Positions 11,585 to 22,815 of a stretch of 64,000 nucleotides of DNA are shown piece by piece (within the stretch, counting starts at the first letter, position 1; the number at the start of each line of letters is the position of its first letter). Source of the DNA: Corynebacterium crudilactis (GTDB lineage Bacteria > Actinomycetota > Actinomycetes > Mycobacteriales > Mycobacteriaceae); NCBI RefSeq assembly GCF_001643015.1, contig NZ_CP015622.1, forward strand, positions 1,625,358 through 1,689,357, read 5' to 3'. The notes below the pieces were generated by a model. That model made no database searches. It was not told the DNA's origin and saw nothing but the letters and a program-made list of their open reading frames with translations. Position numbers and translations under genes: made by a program.

Positions 11585-12166
11585 TTAGTCCTCTGGCATG
11601 TACTTGTTTTCGAGCTCACGGAACACCGCAACAGCACGCACCACATCTTCACCATCACGGGATTGGAATGCCCACATTGGAACGAATTCAAAATCTGGAA
11701 GCTCCAATCGAGCTACGCTGCTGCCCTTGGGAAAAGACATTCCATAGATAACAGCCCATGGATAAAAACGGGTTCCAATGAAGTTGCGTACCTCTACCCC
11801 ATCTTCATTAGCCCGCACGCGAGGTCGCTTCAAGCCAAGGAACAACACCACAGAAATAATAATGCCAATGGCAGGGAAAGCCAGGGTATCAATCGAGGTC
11901 ACCGCAGCTCCAGTGAAATCAACATCCACCACTGCACCCATGAAAATATGTACGGCCATGACAACCACGACAGCTAACCAGGCAATTTTCTTCAGAAACT
12001 TGGTGGTTACTTCCAATTCCCACGGCTTTGTGGTGGTGGTACCAGCAAAAGCAGCAGTGTATTCCTGCAGCTCCGCATCGCTGAGTTTCACCTTTGGAGT
12101 CCCGACAGCGCCCGAATGTGCGTTGTTGATGTTGTTCGTTGCTCCGTCGGGGGCATTGGTTGTCAC
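11585..12166 (-). CDS. Small membrane protein with bacterial PH-like domain
   Basis: 193 residues. The first 45 are polar and probably cytoplasmic. Two hydrophobic segments follow (about residues 62-82, IAWLAVVVVMAVHIFMGAVV, and 93-112, LAFPAIGIIISVVLFLGL). The remainder reads RPRVRANEDGVEVRNFIGTRFYPWAVIYGMSFP, the pattern of the actinobacterial PH_6 family. No function is established that I know of. It lies 7 bp after uvrC and upstream of nothing obviously related. Confidence 0.75.
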   Translation of the reverse strand: MTTNAPDGATNNINNAHSGAVGTPKVKLSDAELQEYTAAFAGTTTTKPWELEVTTKFLKKIAWLAVVVVMAVHIFMGAVVDVDFTGAAVTSIDTLAFPAIGIIISVVLFLGLKRPRVRANEDGVEVRNFIGTRFYPWAVIYGMSFPKGSSVARLELPDFEFVPMWAFQSRDGEDVVRAVAVFRELENKYMPED

Positions 12167-12240
12167 TTTTTCACAAATCCTTAGAACTATTTAGCAGTTG
12201 CACGCAGCCTGGAAAATTTTACACTTTCAATTCCAACAGT

Positions 12241-12723
<483 letters not shown>

Positions 12724-12733
12724 TTAAACTCCT

Positions 12734-14002
12734 TTAGTTTTCTGGATGTTCGTGTTCCCACGCAGCAACATCTGGTAGATCATGTCCCATGCGGTCACGT
12801 TTGGTTTTGAGGTAACGAACATTATCTTCATGCACCGCTACTGGGATTGGTGTGCGGCTGGCAATGGAAATGCCATGGCCTTCCAAACCAATCTTTTTAG
12901 CCGGATTGTTGCTGATCAGGTTGAGGGAACGCACACCCAAGTCATAAAGAATCTGCGCACTGGTGCCAAATTCGCGAGCATCTGCAGGCAGGCCAAGAGC
13001 AAGGTTGGCGTCCACAGTATCTGCGCCTTCATCTTGAAGTTGATAAGCGCGCAGTTTGGCAAGGAGCCCAATGCCACGGCCTTCATGTCCACGCATATAG
13101 ACAACTACTCCCCGACCAGCTTCCGCAATCATCTTGAGGGATTCATGCAGCTGCTGGCCACAATCGCAGCGACGGGAACCAAAAACATCGCCAGTCAAGC
13201 ACTCAGAGTGGACTCGCACCAAAACGTTTTCACCGCCTTCAGCTGCTACATCACCGGCAACGATGGCCACCAACTCAGTGCCATCAACGATGGAGCGGTA
13301 ACCAACTGCCTTAAAAGTGCCAAATTCAGTAGGCAACACAGTCTCTACCTGGCGCTCTACCAGCACTTCATTTTTGCGACGCCACTGAATAAGCTGCTCA
13401 ATAGAAATCAGCTTTAGTCCGTGCTCATCGCAGAAACGACGAAGTTCTGGCACACGTGCCATTCCGGTAGGATCTTCTTCGCTGACCACTTCACAAATAA
13501 CACCAGCTGGGCGCAGGCCTGCGGCACGCGCGAGATCCACGGCAGCTTCAGTGTGTCCGGCACGTACTAATACGCCGCCTTCACGGGCGCGCAAAGGAAC
13601 AACGTGGCCTGGTCGAGTGAAATCCGTACGTACTGCTTCTGGATCGGCCAACAGACGCAAGGTATGAGCGCGGTCAGTAGCAGAAATACCTGTGGTGCCA
13701 GTATTTGCATCAACGGTCACGGTGTATGCGGTGCCACGAGCATCCTGGTTGTGGGCAGTCATGGGTGGCAGATCAAGACGATCTGCATCTTCTGAGGTTA
13801 ATGGGGCACAGATATAGCCGGAGGAATAGCGCACCATGAAAGCCACTAGCTCTGGGGTGGCTAGCTCCGCTGCGAAGATGATATCGCCTTCATTTTCACG
13901 ATCTTCATCATCAACCACTACCACAGCTTTGCCTGCTGCAATATCCGCGATTGCTTCTTCTACGGAATCTAATTGACTGGGTATCTGGGTGTTTTCACTC
14001 AT
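12734..14002 (-). CDS. ribAB: Bifunctional DHBP synthase / GTP cyclohydrolase II
   Basis: The N-terminal half (about 1-205) makes 3,4-dihydroxy-2-butanone 4-phosphate from ribulose 5-phosphate and shows [14 protein letters not shown] and the [12 protein letters not shown] loop. The C-terminal half (about 210-422) opens GTP to start riboflavin synthesis and shows the zinc cysteines in [22 protein letters not shown] and the EGRGIGLL loop. The fusion is normal in actinobacteria. No FMN riboswitch fold is visible upstream of the rib genes here. Confidence 0.97.
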   Translation of the reverse strand: MSENTQIPSQLDSVEEAIADIAAGKAVVVVDDEDRENEGDIIFAAELATPELVAFMVRYSSGYICAPLTSEDADRLDLPPMTAHNQDARGTAYTVTVDANTGTTGISATDRAHTLRLLADPEAVRTDFTRPGHVVPLRAREGGVLVRAGHTEAAVDLARAAGLRPAGVICEVVSEEDPTGMARVPELRRFCDEHGLKLISIEQLIQWRRKNEVLVERQVETVLPTEFGTFKAVGYRSIVDGTELVAIVAGDVAAEGGENVLVRVHSECLTGDVFGSRRCDCGQQLHESLKMIAEAGRGVVVYMRGHEGRGIGLLAKLRAYQLQDEGADTVDANLALGLPADAREFGTSAQILYDLGVRSLNLISNNPAKKIGLEGHGISIASRTPIPVAVHEDNVRYLKTKRDRMGHDLPDVAAWEHEHPEN

Positions 14003-14013
14003 GATGTCTAAAC

Positions 14014-14652
14014 CTAGTCTTTCGCTAAATCGGTGTTGTCGTGGGGCGCAGCTGTTTGCCCAAAGCCTGGAAGCATCATGCGTTCTACATATTTGGCAAT
14101 CACATCAACTTCCACATTGACCATGTCGCCGGCGACTAATTCACCATGGGTGGTATCGCGCAGCGTAGTGGGGATCAAGGACACTTCAAACCAGTCATCG
14201 CCAAGGGAAGACACAGTCAAGGATGTGCCATTGAGTGCGATGGAGCCTTTTTCCACCACATAGCGTGCGAGCTCTACAGGTAACTCAAAACGCAGCACAT
14301 CCCAGTTTTCGGAGCTGGTGCGCTCACGCAGTGTGGTGGTGGCATCAACATGGCCTTGCATAATGTGCCCACCGAGGCGGCCATCAGCAGCCATCGCGCG
14401 TTCCAGATTGACTTTGCTGCCTGTGTTTAAAGTGCCTAGAGAGCTGCGGTCAAGTGTTTCCTGCATGAGATCAGCAGTGAAATGTCCTTCATCAAAAGAT
14501 GCGACAGTCAAGCAAACACCATTGACAGAGATGGAATCTCCCAAATGCACGCCCTCTAAGACGGTGGTGGCTGCGATCTCCATGCGAATGGAATCTCCCA
14601 GGTATTCTACACCTGCAACGGAACCTAATTCCTCGACGATACCTGTAAACAT
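14014..14652 (-). CDS. ribE: Riboflavin synthase alpha chain
   Basis: Dismutates two lumazine molecules to riboflavin. The 212 residues begin with the diagnostic [10 protein letters not shown] and contain two tandem lumazine-binding barrels, marked by VNGVCLTV in the first and LNGTSLTV in the second. Its ATG abuts the ribD stop codon (TAAATG), so the two are translationally coupled. Confidence 0.96.
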   Translation of the reverse strand: MFTGIVEELGSVAGVEYLGDSIRMEIAATTVLEGVHLGDSISVNGVCLTVASFDEGHFTADLMQETLDRSSLGTLNTGSKVNLERAMAADGRLGGHIMQGHVDATTTLRERTSSENWDVLRFELPVELARYVVEKGSIALNGTSLTVSSLGDDWFEVSLIPTTLRDTTHGELVAGDMVNVEVDVIAKYVERMMLPGFGQTAAPHDNTDLAKD

Positions 14653-15642
14653 TTAGTGTTTCTTCCTCATCATCATTTCTATCAACACATCTGAGCCCAA
14701 CTGCCTGACGGAGGTCGTCTCAAAACGCATAATTTCATCCATTGTGGTCTCTTGAGGCCACGTTAATACAGATTTACCAGCACCCAATAACGCCGGAGCA
14801 ATATAGGCCTGTACCTGATCAACTACCCCTAAACGCAGCGCAGACGCAGCCAAAGCTGGACCACCTTCGATCAAAATGTCTCGGCATCCTGTATCCCATA
14901 GCGCGCTCAAGGCCTCGGGTATTCCCGCATACTGCTCATATCCCAGTTGCGCGAGATGCGAAGAATCTGGAACCTCACGAGATCCAATCACAACCCGGCG
15001 CGGTTGGTGCTCATACAGTCCTGTGTCTGTGCGTGCGGTCAGTGAGGGATTATCACTAAGTACTGTGCCTGTACCCACGATGATGGCGTCTCTTTTACTA
15101 CGGTCCTCGTGGACATATGCCCTGGCTGTATCACCGGTAATCCATTGGCTGGTGCCGTCCGTAGCTCCGGAAAAGCCATCTAGGGTGGAGGCAAACTTGA
15201 GGGTCACATGGGGACGGCCGAGGCGTGTAGCGCTCAGCCATGGTTGCAGGGCGCGGATGGGCTGATCTAAAAAGTGCGTGTCGACGCCGGCCGCCCGCAG
15301 AAATTCCGCTCCGCCTGCTGCTGACGGGAAGGGATCTGCGTTGGCATAAAACACCTGGCGTATTCCGGCGTCGAGAAGCGCCTTGGAGCATGGACCGGTG
15401 CGGCCATAGTGGTTACAGGGTTCTAGGGTGACCACAGCTGTGCCGCCGTGTGCGCGGGCACCGGCCGCGTGCAGCGCGACGACTTCTGCATGTGGTCCCC
15501 CTGGAGGTGCGGTCGCTCCGATGCCGATGACATCGCCATCGGCATCTAGAATGACCGCGCCTACTGCCGGATTAGGGCTAGTGGTGCCGCGAACTGCATC
15601 TGATGCTTGGTGCGCCAGATCTAAAGCATGAGCAATATCCAT
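14653..15642 (-). CDS. ribD: Bifunctional diaminohydroxyphosphoribosylaminopyrimidine deaminase / uracil reductase
   Basis: Catalyses deamination and side-chain reduction in riboflavin synthesis. The N-terminal deaminase has zinc ligands His51 (GGPHAEVVAL, with Glu53 as proton shuttle), Cys76 and Cys85 (LEPCNHYGRTGPC). The C-terminal reductase (from about residue 145) shows VTLKFASTLDGFSGATDGTSQWIT and IEGGPALAASAL. It starts directly after the rpe stop (TAAATG) and contains a copy of the dispersed 12-mer at 15368. Confidence 0.96.
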   Translation of the reverse strand: MDIAHALDLAHQASDAVRGTTSPNPAVGAVILDADGDVIGIGATAPPGGPHAEVVALHAAGARAHGGTAVVTLEPCNHYGRTGPCSKALLDAGIRQVFYANADPFPSAAGGAEFLRAAGVDTHFLDQPIRALQPWLSATRLGRPHVTLKFASTLDGFSGATDGTSQWITGDTARAYVHEDRSKRDAIIVGTGTVLSDNPSLTARTDTGLYEHQPRRVVIGSREVPDSSHLAQLGYEQYAGIPEALSALWDTGCRDILIEGGPALAASALRLGVVDQVQAYIAPALLGAGKSVLTWPQETTMDEIMRFETTSVRQLGSDVLIEMMMRKKH

Positions 15643-16302
15643 TTACTGTGCGAGTGCTCGCAGCTCCTGGATCGCCTTATTTGGATCCTGGGCGCCGTAT
15701 ACGGCAGAACCTGCAACAAATGCGTCTACGCCTGCTTCTGCTGCCTGTTTAATGGTCTTTGTGCTGATGCCACCATCGATTTCAATAATGGTATTCAATC
15801 CGCGCTCGTCAATGACCTTGCGCAAGGTGCGCACCTTATCCAGCTGGTCTGGCATGAAGCTTTGTCCACCGAAACCAGGCTCTACGCTCATGACGATGAC
15901 TTCATCAAAGTGTTCTAGATCATCGAGGTAATCTTCGATGGGAGTTCCTGGGCGCAGGGAAAAGCCTGCGCGTACGCCCTTGGAGCGGAGGTACTTAGCT
16001 AGTGCGACGTGCTCATCGGTGGCTTCCACGTGGAAGATGATGCAATCTGCTCCGGCGTCGATGTAGCTGTCTACCCACTTTTCTGGGTTTTCAATCATGA
16101 GGTGCACATCGAGCTCTTTGTCGGTCACGCGGTTGACCGCAGCGGTGATATCCGCGCCGAAGCTCAAATTGGGTACAAAATGGCCGTCCATGATGTCGAC
16201 GTGAATCCAGTCGGCATCAGGGACGGCCAAAATATCTTCTCCCAATCGGGAGAAATCTGCAGCCAGAATGGATGGGGCGATGAGAGGAGTACGTTGTGCC
16301 AT
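15643..16302 (-). CDS. rpe: Ribulose-phosphate 3-epimerase
   Basis: Interconverts ribulose 5-phosphate and xylulose 5-phosphate in the pentose phosphate pathway. The 219-residue TIM barrel shows APSILAADFSRLGED, DWIHVDIMDGHFVPNLSFG with metal-binding His and Asp, MSVEPGFGGQSF and EIDGGIS. It sits directly ahead of the riboflavin genes, which draw on ribulose 5-phosphate. Confidence 0.97.
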   Translation of the reverse strand: MAQRTPLIAPSILAADFSRLGEDILAVPDADWIHVDIMDGHFVPNLSFGADITAAVNRVTDKELDVHLMIENPEKWVDSYIDAGADCIIFHVEATDEHVALAKYLRSKGVRAGFSLRPGTPIEDYLDDLEHFDEVIVMSVEPGFGGQSFMPDQLDKVRTLRKVIDERGLNTIIEIDGGISTKTIKQAAEAGVDAFVAGSAVYGAQDPNKAIQELRALAQ

Positions 16303-16347
16303 GTCCTAAATCATAGCCCTCTTAGCAATCCGGCTTAGATCACAGGG

Positions 16348-17904
16348 TTAGTTCTTGCGTAGCACTGCTACGAACATGGCATCGGTGCCGTGGCGGTGTG
16401 GCCACATCTGCACTGATTTCTGCTCACCGGTATTGGTCATGCCTGGCATGTACTCGGCTGCATTGAGTTCTTCGACATCCAAAGAGGCCACTGCTTTATC
16501 TACGATGTCGCGGGTTTCGCGGATATCAGGGGAACAGGTGGAATACACTACGACGCCACCGGAACGTACTCGTTTCACCGCAGATTCCAACAGCTCGTAC
16601 TGCAAGGTATTGAGTTGTGCGATATCGCTTTCCTGCTTGCGCCAGCGAGCTTCTGGGCGACGACGCAGCGCACCCAGGCCGGAACATGGAGCATCCACTA
16701 GTGCGCGATCGTATCCACCCTGGAGGTGAATGTTGCGGCCATCGCCCACATGTACCTTCACTGGTAAACCACGCACAGACTTTTCAATCAGGCGTGCACG
16801 GTGATCAGAGATCTCCACGGCATCGACCTTTGCACGATCCATACGTGCCAGCGCACCAATGAGCGCTGCCTTGCCACCAGGACCAGCACACATATCCAAC
16901 CAACGACCAGAATCAGTGCCCTGCACTGGAATCTCTACTAACGCACGGGCAATCAACTGAGAGCCTTCATCCTGTACGGAGGCAAGGCCTTCCTTGACTG
17001 GCTCAATATCTGCTGGGTCGCCACCTTCTAGGTAGACAGCGTATGGAGAGTACTTGCCCTCTTCGCCACCAGTAATCAGAGCCAATTCCTCAGCGCTAAT
17101 TTCACCCGGACGAGCAACCAGGTGCACTACTGGGCGCAAAGAGTCCGCAGCAAGTGCCTCTTCCAATTCCTCTGCAGGAAGCACCTTGGCAAAACTCTGC
17201 GCGATCCACTGAGGGTGCGCGGTGCGGAATGCCACACGTGCAAGCTCTTCTGCAGGTTCTAGTTCTTCCAACCACTGCTCAGGGCTCTTGCGGGTGATAT
17301 TGCGCAAAATCGCGTTCGCAAAGCCAGTTGCCTGGAACTTCTTCAAACCGCCGACCATTTTTACCGAGGTATCTACTGCCGCATGATCTTCCACGCGCAT
17401 AAACATCACCTGGTAGGCACCGATACGCAAAATATCCAATACCTCTGGATCAATATCGGAAAGTTCACGCCCGGATGCTGCCTTAATCACCTCATCCAGC
17501 AGCCCTGCATTACGCAAAGTGCCATAGGTAATCTCGGTGGTAAACGCCGCGTCACGGCTATCAAGGTTGTTCTTGGTCAACAGACGTGGCAACACCAAGT
17601 TGGCATAAGCCTCACCGGTACGGACACGATCAAGTACTTCAAAAGCAATTTCCCTTGGCTTATCGACGCCCAGAGCCCTCAATTCCCTCGGCTGAGCCGG
17701 GGCCTTACGGTTGCTGTTGCCACTTGCACGGCCCGTGGCTCGTGCTGGCTCCTTTTTAGAGGCACCTCGACCCTGACCTCGACTCTGTCCACCAGCGCCC
17801 TTTGCAGGTGCACCCCGCTTCGCAGCGGGAGCCTGCTTGGCTGCTGGAGCTTCTTGTGCTTTTGGGGTCCTGGAGCGGAATCCGCCAGATTTTTCAAGGC
17901 TCAT
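16348..17904 (-). CDS. rsmB: 16S rRNA m5C967 methyltransferase (RsmB/Fmu family)
   Basis: Methylates a cytosine of 16S rRNA using SAM. The 518 residues include a basic low-complexity N-terminus of about 75 residues rich in Ala, Lys, Gly and Arg, a NusB-like RNA-binding domain, and the methyltransferase with SAM motif DMCAGPGGKAALI, DAPCSGLGALRRRPEARW and the second cysteine in YSTCSPDIRE. The start overlaps the fmt stop by 4 bp (ATGA). A copy of the dispersed 12-mer lies at 17658. Confidence 0.95.
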   Translation of the reverse strand: MSLEKSGGFRSRTPKAQEAPAAKQAPAAKRGAPAKGAGGQSRGQGRGASKKEPARATGRASGNSNRKAPAQPRELRALGVDKPREIAFEVLDRVRTGEAYANLVLPRLLTKNNLDSRDAAFTTEITYGTLRNAGLLDEVIKAASGRELSDIDPEVLDILRIGAYQVMFMRVEDHAAVDTSVKMVGGLKKFQATGFANAILRNITRKSPEQWLEELEPAEELARVAFRTAHPQWIAQSFAKVLPAEELEEALAADSLRPVVHLVARPGEISAEELALITGGEEGKYSPYAVYLEGGDPADIEPVKEGLASVQDEGSQLIARALVEIPVQGTDSGRWLDMCAGPGGKAALIGALARMDRAKVDAVEISDHRARLIEKSVRGLPVKVHVGDGRNIHLQGGYDRALVDAPCSGLGALRRRPEARWRKQESDIAQLNTLQYELLESAVKRVRSGGVVVYSTCSPDIRETRDIVDKAVASLDVEELNAAEYMPGMTNTGEQKSVQMWPHRHGTDAMFVAVLRKN

Positions 17905-18839
17905 AGAAATTTCGCTTCCTGATTAAGTTGGACACCGCGCGCCCAGTCTGCTGCATTCATCATTTTCTTTCCTGGAGGCTGAATCTGACCCAGAATAATT
18001 GGTGTTGTGCCAGTTCCCACCAGCACAGCATTTTTTTGCGCCATAATCGCGCCGGGTGCCAGCTCGAGGTCGTCGCCTGAGTGGCCAATTGGGCTGACCT
18101 TGAGGCGAGCGTCGACAAGCGTGGTCCATGCACCTGGTCCTGGCGTATGTGCCCTGATGTGACGATCAATCACCTCTGCCGGCTGCGTCCACTCAATCTG
18201 CGCATCTTGCGTGGTGATCTTGGACGCATAAGAGGCATCACCCTCCTGCTCCCGCGGGCTGATTGTGCCCTGCTCCAAACCAGTCATGGTCTCCACAAGA
18301 AGATCTCCACCGGAATACGCAAGGCGAGTGAGCAAATCATCAGCAGTATCAGTCTGCTGGATGGCATCTTCCAACGTGGACAAAATAAGACCAGTATCCA
18401 AACCTTCATCAATGCGGAAGGTCGTAGCACCAGTAACCTGATCCCCCTCACGAATCGATGCTTGCACTGGTGCCGCACCACGCCATGCAGGCAGCAAAGA
18501 AAAGTGCAGGTTCACCCAACCATGAGGTGCAACATCAAGCAGATCCTTGGTGATCAACTGACCATAAGCCACCACTGGCAAACAATCAGGAGCAAGCTCA
18601 GCAAGACGCGTACGAATAGCTTGCCCGTCTTCTGTATCAGCCTTCAAAGAAGTTGGCTTCAACACTTCAATCCCATACTGCTGCGCTAATTCAGCAACAG
18701 CAGAAGGATGCAATGTACGGCCGCGACCACGACGTGCATCCGGCTGAGTCAACACAGCAACAACTTCATGATCGGAATCGATGAGTTTTTGCAGTGCTAC
18801 CACTGCAGGTTCCGGAGTTCCGGCAAAAACTAGGCGCAT
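17901..18839 (-). CDS. fmt: Methionyl-tRNA formyltransferase
   Basis: Formylates initiator Met-tRNA. The start is the ATG at 18839 (MRLVFAGTPEPAV) with GAGAGGG upstream; the open frame continues upstream without family similarity. The 312 residues carry GTPEPAV, the formyl-binding LHFSLLPAWRGAAPV, and a C-terminal tRNA-binding domain. It lies between def and rsmB. A 12-mer copy lies at 18109. Confidence 0.95.
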   Translation of the reverse strand: MRLVFAGTPEPAVVALQKLIDSDHEVVAVLTQPDARRGRGRTLHPSAVAELAQQYGIEVLKPTSLKADTEDGQAIRTRLAELAPDCLPVVAYGQLITKDLLDVAPHGWVNLHFSLLPAWRGAAPVQASIREGDQVTGATTFRIDEGLDTGLILSTLEDAIQQTDTADDLLTRLAYSGGDLLVETMTGLEQGTISPREQEGDASYASKITTQDAQIEWTQPAEVIDRHIRAHTPGPGAWTTLVDARLKVSPIGHSGDDLELAPGAIMAQKNAVLVGTGTTPIILGQIQPPGKKMMNAADWARGVQLNQEAKFL

Positions 18840-18861
18840 GGAGTGCCCTCTCTCATCATTT

Positions 18862-19368
18862 TTAGTTGAACCACGCAGACGCACGAATAACGCCCATCGC
18901 AGTTTTACGTTCCGCTTGATCAAGACGCTTCAAAAACAGTACGCCGTCCAAGTGATCAGTTTCGTGTTGGATACACCGGGCAAGCAAGCCATTAGCCACA
19001 AAACCTACCGAATTACCGTCACGGTCCTTGCCAGACAAACGCACAGTTTCATAGCGAGTGGTTTCTGCCGACACATCCGGGATAGACAGACAACCTTCAT
19101 TACCTCGCTGAGTATCTTCAGTCACCGGCTCCCACACTGGGTTCACGATATGCCCGCGTAGGCCGCCTTCCTGATGAGAGGTATCAAAGACAAATACGCG
19201 CCGTAGAACACCAATCTGATTTGCGGCCAGGCCAACGCCACCTGCATCTTCCATGGTTTCAAACATGTCATCAATAAGGGTGGACAGTGATTCATCGAAG
19301 TCACGGACCTCATCAGCCCGACTTGTTAAGACGGGATCACCAAATAATCTGACTTCACGAACAGCCAT
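18862..19368 (-). CDS. def: Peptide deformylase
   Basis: Removes the N-formyl group from nascent proteins. Taking the ATG at 19368 (MAVREVRLFGDPVL) gives 168 residues with all three metal motifs: GVGLAANQIG, EGCLSIP with Cys93, and HETDH with His135, Glu136 and His139. A good AAGGAG lies 13 bp upstream of this ATG, which is rather far. The def-fmt pair is functionally coupled. Confidence 0.95.
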   Translation of the reverse strand: MAVREVRLFGDPVLTSRADEVRDFDESLSTLIDDMFETMEDAGGVGLAANQIGVLRRVFVFDTSHQEGGLRGHIVNPVWEPVTEDTQRGNEGCLSIPDVSAETTRYETVRLSGKDRDGNSVGFVANGLLARCIQHETDHLDGVLFLKRLDQAERKTAMGVIRASAWFN

Positions 19369-19472
19369 GGTTGTAGGAAAACTCCTTAAATATTTTCTGC
19401 AGGTGCACAATCTAGATACCCATCTTATATCCCCCATGCGACACCACAGTATTAAGCAGTTAAGCAGCACCT

Positions 19473-21512
19473 TTAACCAATATGAATCGGATCCATTTGG
19501 ATACGCAAGGGCAAATCCTTCTTCCGCGCAGCACGCGAGACCTGAGCGGTTCGAAGCGCTGTCCCCAACTCCGAACGAGGCCCCAACGGCGTACGAATCA
19601 ACAACCGCTGCGCCGGACCAAAGCGCTGTTCATCATATTCACCAGGCAAACTCACACCAGGCGGCAAATCAACAGGCCCTAACACCTCAGCATGTTCTGG
19701 CAACTCCGCACACTCCAGGAAACTCTCCAGCGCAGCAGTCGCACCATCAATAGCAGCCATATGCACAGAAGGAGGAAAAGCCACCTCCCGCCTGCTCTCT
19801 AATTCCTGCGCAGCAGCACCTGCTATATCCCAGCGAATCAGAGACTGCACCACAGGGAAAGAAGGATCCGCCACCACAATGACCTGCCCCTGGTGGAGAT
19901 GAGAATGCACCAATGTCGCCGCAGCTGCCCATTTATGCAACGTTTCTTCCATCGCGCGCAGATCCTGCCTGCCCATCAACGCCCACGTATCCAGAAGAAG
20001 CAAAGCACCATAAGCACCTTTGAGCTCAGCAGTAGTTGTCACATACGGTTCCGCGCCGGGAGTAGAGACCACAATGCTGGCTCGATTCTCCACCGCATCA
20101 ATGATCTTATTGCCACCCGAAGTAATCACCCTTACCGAAGGAAAAGCTCGGCCCAGTTCTTCTGCCGTGCGCTCAGTACCCAGCACAACAGCGCGCAGTT
20201 TAGGCGATCCACAATTTTGACACTTAAACCGCGAATCCAACCGACCACACCAGCGACAGGTCGGCACACCAGCTAAATTCGCACTACCCTGAGGCAAACT
20301 TAAAGGACCATTACAGTGCCGACAACGAGCTGGGTTGCGACAATTTCCACACGCCAAAGTGGGAACATAACCTTTTCGTGGCACTTGAATGAGCACCGGT
20401 TGATTACGTTCTAGTGCCGCACGCACCGCATGAAAAGCCAGAGCTGGCAATCTTGCAGATCTTGCCATCGGATCGCGTTCCATCTGAAAATCCGAATCAC
20501 CCACCGCCTGAATACGCGGCATACGTGTGCGCACCGTATCGCGTGCTGCGATGAGATTGTGCATCCAGCCAGATTCCACCAACAATTGAGCTTCAGCAGT
20601 GCGCGCATGCCCAGCAATAATCAACGAGCTCCCCTCCAAGCTCGACCGGGTAGTCAGTACTTCCCTAGCGTGCGCATACGGGGCTCGCGGATCAACCAGG
20701 TTGTCATCACCATCATTTAAAATGATGGCCAACTTCAGATCCTGCACAGGAGCAAACGCAGCACTGCGTGTTCCGATAACAAGGCGTCCCTGTCCGCTGA
20801 GCACAGACAAGAAACGGCGATACCTCGCCTGTGGACCCAATCCAGAATTCAACACCGTGATCTGTTTTGCAGCAATCAACGTGCGCAATGCAGCTTCCAG
20901 CCGGTCCAGATCTCGTTGATCCGGGACCACAATTAACGCGCCACCACCATCTTTGACCACCTTGACAGCCAAAGAAGCAAGAGCCAAAGCCCAATCGTCG
21001 CCCGGTGCAATCTGCCAGGCCGCACGAGCCGTTGTTCCAGCTAACACTGCATCCACAAAGGATTGACCATGCTGATACGCCGACCAGGAGGAAAGATCAG
21101 GCTCTTTAGCCTCCCCCAATGACTCCCAGGACGTAGATGTATCCGAGTCCTCTGCTCCAGCATTCCGAGATGGCAACGCTGATCGAATCAGATCTGAACG
21201 CACACCGCCATAACGAGCACTGAGCTGTTCAATCAATTGGGCAGTCTGCGGAGGATAAACCACGATGGGGGAAATAACACGATCCAACCACATCAACCGA
21301 CCCTCATGTGTTGTCTCCGTAATACGAGAATCCACAATGGCATCTACTAAGCGACCACCAAAACGAATACGTACCCGCACACCAGGCTGCACATCCTCGT
21401 GCTGGTCTTCGCTAATGCGGTAATCGAAAAGTCGATCCAAATGAGGCAAGCCCAACAACGGCAAAACCCGCGCCACCGACTTTTCAGGAGCGGGGACACG
21501 GGTTTTTGACAT
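19473..21512 (-). CDS. priA: PriA-like primosomal protein lacking helicase motifs
   Basis: PriA restarts replication at stalled forks. The 679 residues retain the N-terminal DNA-binding region, the paired zinc-binding cysteines (CGNCRNPARCRHC and CRWCGRLDSRFKCQNCG) and the C-terminal domain. The Walker A position reads IAPGDDWAL (about 168-176) instead of GxxGSGKT, and the DEAH position reads NDGDDNLVD. It therefore should not hydrolyse ATP as E. coli PriA does. This loss is characteristic of actinobacterial PriA-like proteins. Confidence 0.92.
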   Translation of the reverse strand: MSKTRVPAPEKSVARVLPLLGLPHLDRLFDYRISEDQHEDVQPGVRVRIRFGGRLVDAIVDSRITETTHEGRLMWLDRVISPIVVYPPQTAQLIEQLSARYGGVRSDLIRSALPSRNAGAEDSDTSTSWESLGEAKEPDLSSWSAYQHGQSFVDAVLAGTTARAAWQIAPGDDWALALASLAVKVVKDGGGALIVVPDQRDLDRLEAALRTLIAAKQITVLNSGLGPQARYRRFLSVLSGQGRLVIGTRSAAFAPVQDLKLAIILNDGDDNLVDPRAPYAHAREVLTTRSSLEGSSLIIAGHARTAEAQLLVESGWMHNLIAARDTVRTRMPRIQAVGDSDFQMERDPMARSARLPALAFHAVRAALERNQPVLIQVPRKGYVPTLACGNCRNPARCRHCNGPLSLPQGSANLAGVPTCRWCGRLDSRFKCQNCGSPKLRAVVLGTERTAEELGRAFPSVRVITSGGNKIIDAVENRASIVVSTPGAEPYVTTTAELKGAYGALLLLDTWALMGRQDLRAMEETLHKWAAAATLVHSHLHQGQVIVVADPSFPVVQSLIRWDIAGAAAQELESRREVAFPPSVHMAAIDGATAALESFLECAELPEHAEVLGPVDLPPGVSLPGEYDEQRFGPAQRLLIRTPLGPRSELGTALRTAQVSRAARKKDLPLRIQMDPIHIG

Positions 21513-21538
21513 AAATCCGAAGATACTACATCAGATTT

Positions 21539-22762
21539 TTAAACCAACTTGAGGGCTGTTTGAAGTGCTTCGACGCGGTTGATAGCTTCCCAAGGAAGAT
21601 CCAAATCAGTACGACCAAAGTGTCCGTACGCAGCAGTCTCAGAGTAGATCGGACGCAGCAGATCGAGCTCACGAATAATAACTGCAGGACGCAGGTCAAA
21701 GACCTCCAACACAGCAGCTTGAATCTGCTCGGTGCTCAAGCCTTCCTTGTTGGTGCCAAATGTTTCCACATAAAGGCCAACTGGCTTTGCGCGACCAATT
21801 GCGTACGCAACCTGCACTTCAGCACGTTTTGCCAGACCAGCTGCCACAATGTTCTTCGCTACCCAACGCATGGCATAAGCAGCAGAACGGTCAACCTTGC
21901 TTGGATCCTTACCGGAAAACGCTCCGCCACCGTGACGTGCCATGCCACCGTAGGTATCCACGATGATCTTGCGTCCGGTCAGTCCGGCATCGCCCATTGG
22001 GCCACCGAGGATGAAGGAACCTGAAGGGTTAATCAGCACAGTGATATCTTCAGTAACCAGGTTTTCGATGCCCGCATCTTGAACAACCCAATCAATGACA
22101 TGCTCACGGAGCTGAGTTTCCAGCCATGCGCGATCAACTTCAGGATCATGCTGGGTGGAAATAACCACGGTATCCAGGTGCGATGGTTGATCTTGCGCAT
22201 CGTAGGCGAAAGTAACCTGGGTTTTTCCGTCTGGACGCAGGTGAGGAACAATGCTTTCCTTGCGCACCTGCGTCAGACGACGAGCAAGACGGTGTGCCAA
22301 GGCAATCGGAAGAGGCATGTACTCTTCGGTTTCATCAGTGGCATAGCCAAACATCAAGCCCTGGTCACCAGCGCCAGCACGGTCATCTTCTTCCACATCG
22401 CTGTTTGCGCGAGCTTCATCAGAGTGGTCCACGCCAGCTGCAATTTCCTGGGACTGCTCACCAATGGAGACAGAGACACCACAGGTACGGCCATCAAAGC
22501 CCACCTCTGAGGAGTTGAAGCCGATTTCGATGAGCTTGTTGCGGACTAGTTGTGGGATTTCCACATACGCGCTGGTACGTACCTCGCCGACCACATGGAC
22601 GATTCCGGTGGTGACCACTGTTTCCACAGCGACGCGTGAATGTGGATCCTTTTCCAGCAGCGCGTCCAAAATGGTATCGGAAATCGCATCACATATTTTG
22701 TCTGGATGTCCCTCAGTTACAGATTCACTGGTAAACAAACGGACGGCGGTTGGCTGAGCCAC
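21539..22762 (-). CDS. metK: S-adenosylmethionine synthetase
   Basis: Makes SAM from methionine and ATP. The start is the GTG at 22762 ([22 protein letters not shown], with AGAAGGG upstream). The 407 residues contain GHPDK with His19, [12 protein letters not shown] and the P-loop-like [19 protein letters not shown]. Its promoter carries a perfect McbR operator, so it belongs to the sulfur/methionine regulon. Confidence 0.97.
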   Translation of the reverse strand: MAQPTAVRLFTSESVTEGHPDKICDAISDTILDALLEKDPHSRVAVETVVTTGIVHVVGEVRTSAYVEIPQLVRNKLIEIGFNSSEVGFDGRTCGVSVSIGEQSQEIAAGVDHSDEARANSDVEEDDRAGAGDQGLMFGYATDETEEYMPLPIALAHRLARRLTQVRKESIVPHLRPDGKTQVTFAYDAQDQPSHLDTVVISTQHDPEVDRAWLETQLREHVIDWVVQDAGIENLVTEDITVLINPSGSFILGGPMGDAGLTGRKIIVDTYGGMARHGGGAFSGKDPSKVDRSAAYAMRWVAKNIVAAGLAKRAEVQVAYAIGRAKPVGLYVETFGTNKEGLSTEQIQAAVLEVFDLRPAVIIRELDLLRPIYSETAAYGHFGRTDLDLPWEAINRVEALQTALKLV

Positions 22763-22815
22763 AAATGCCCTTCTTTCGAAGAATTCGGAATAAATAGTCT
22801 TAAATACAAAAGACC

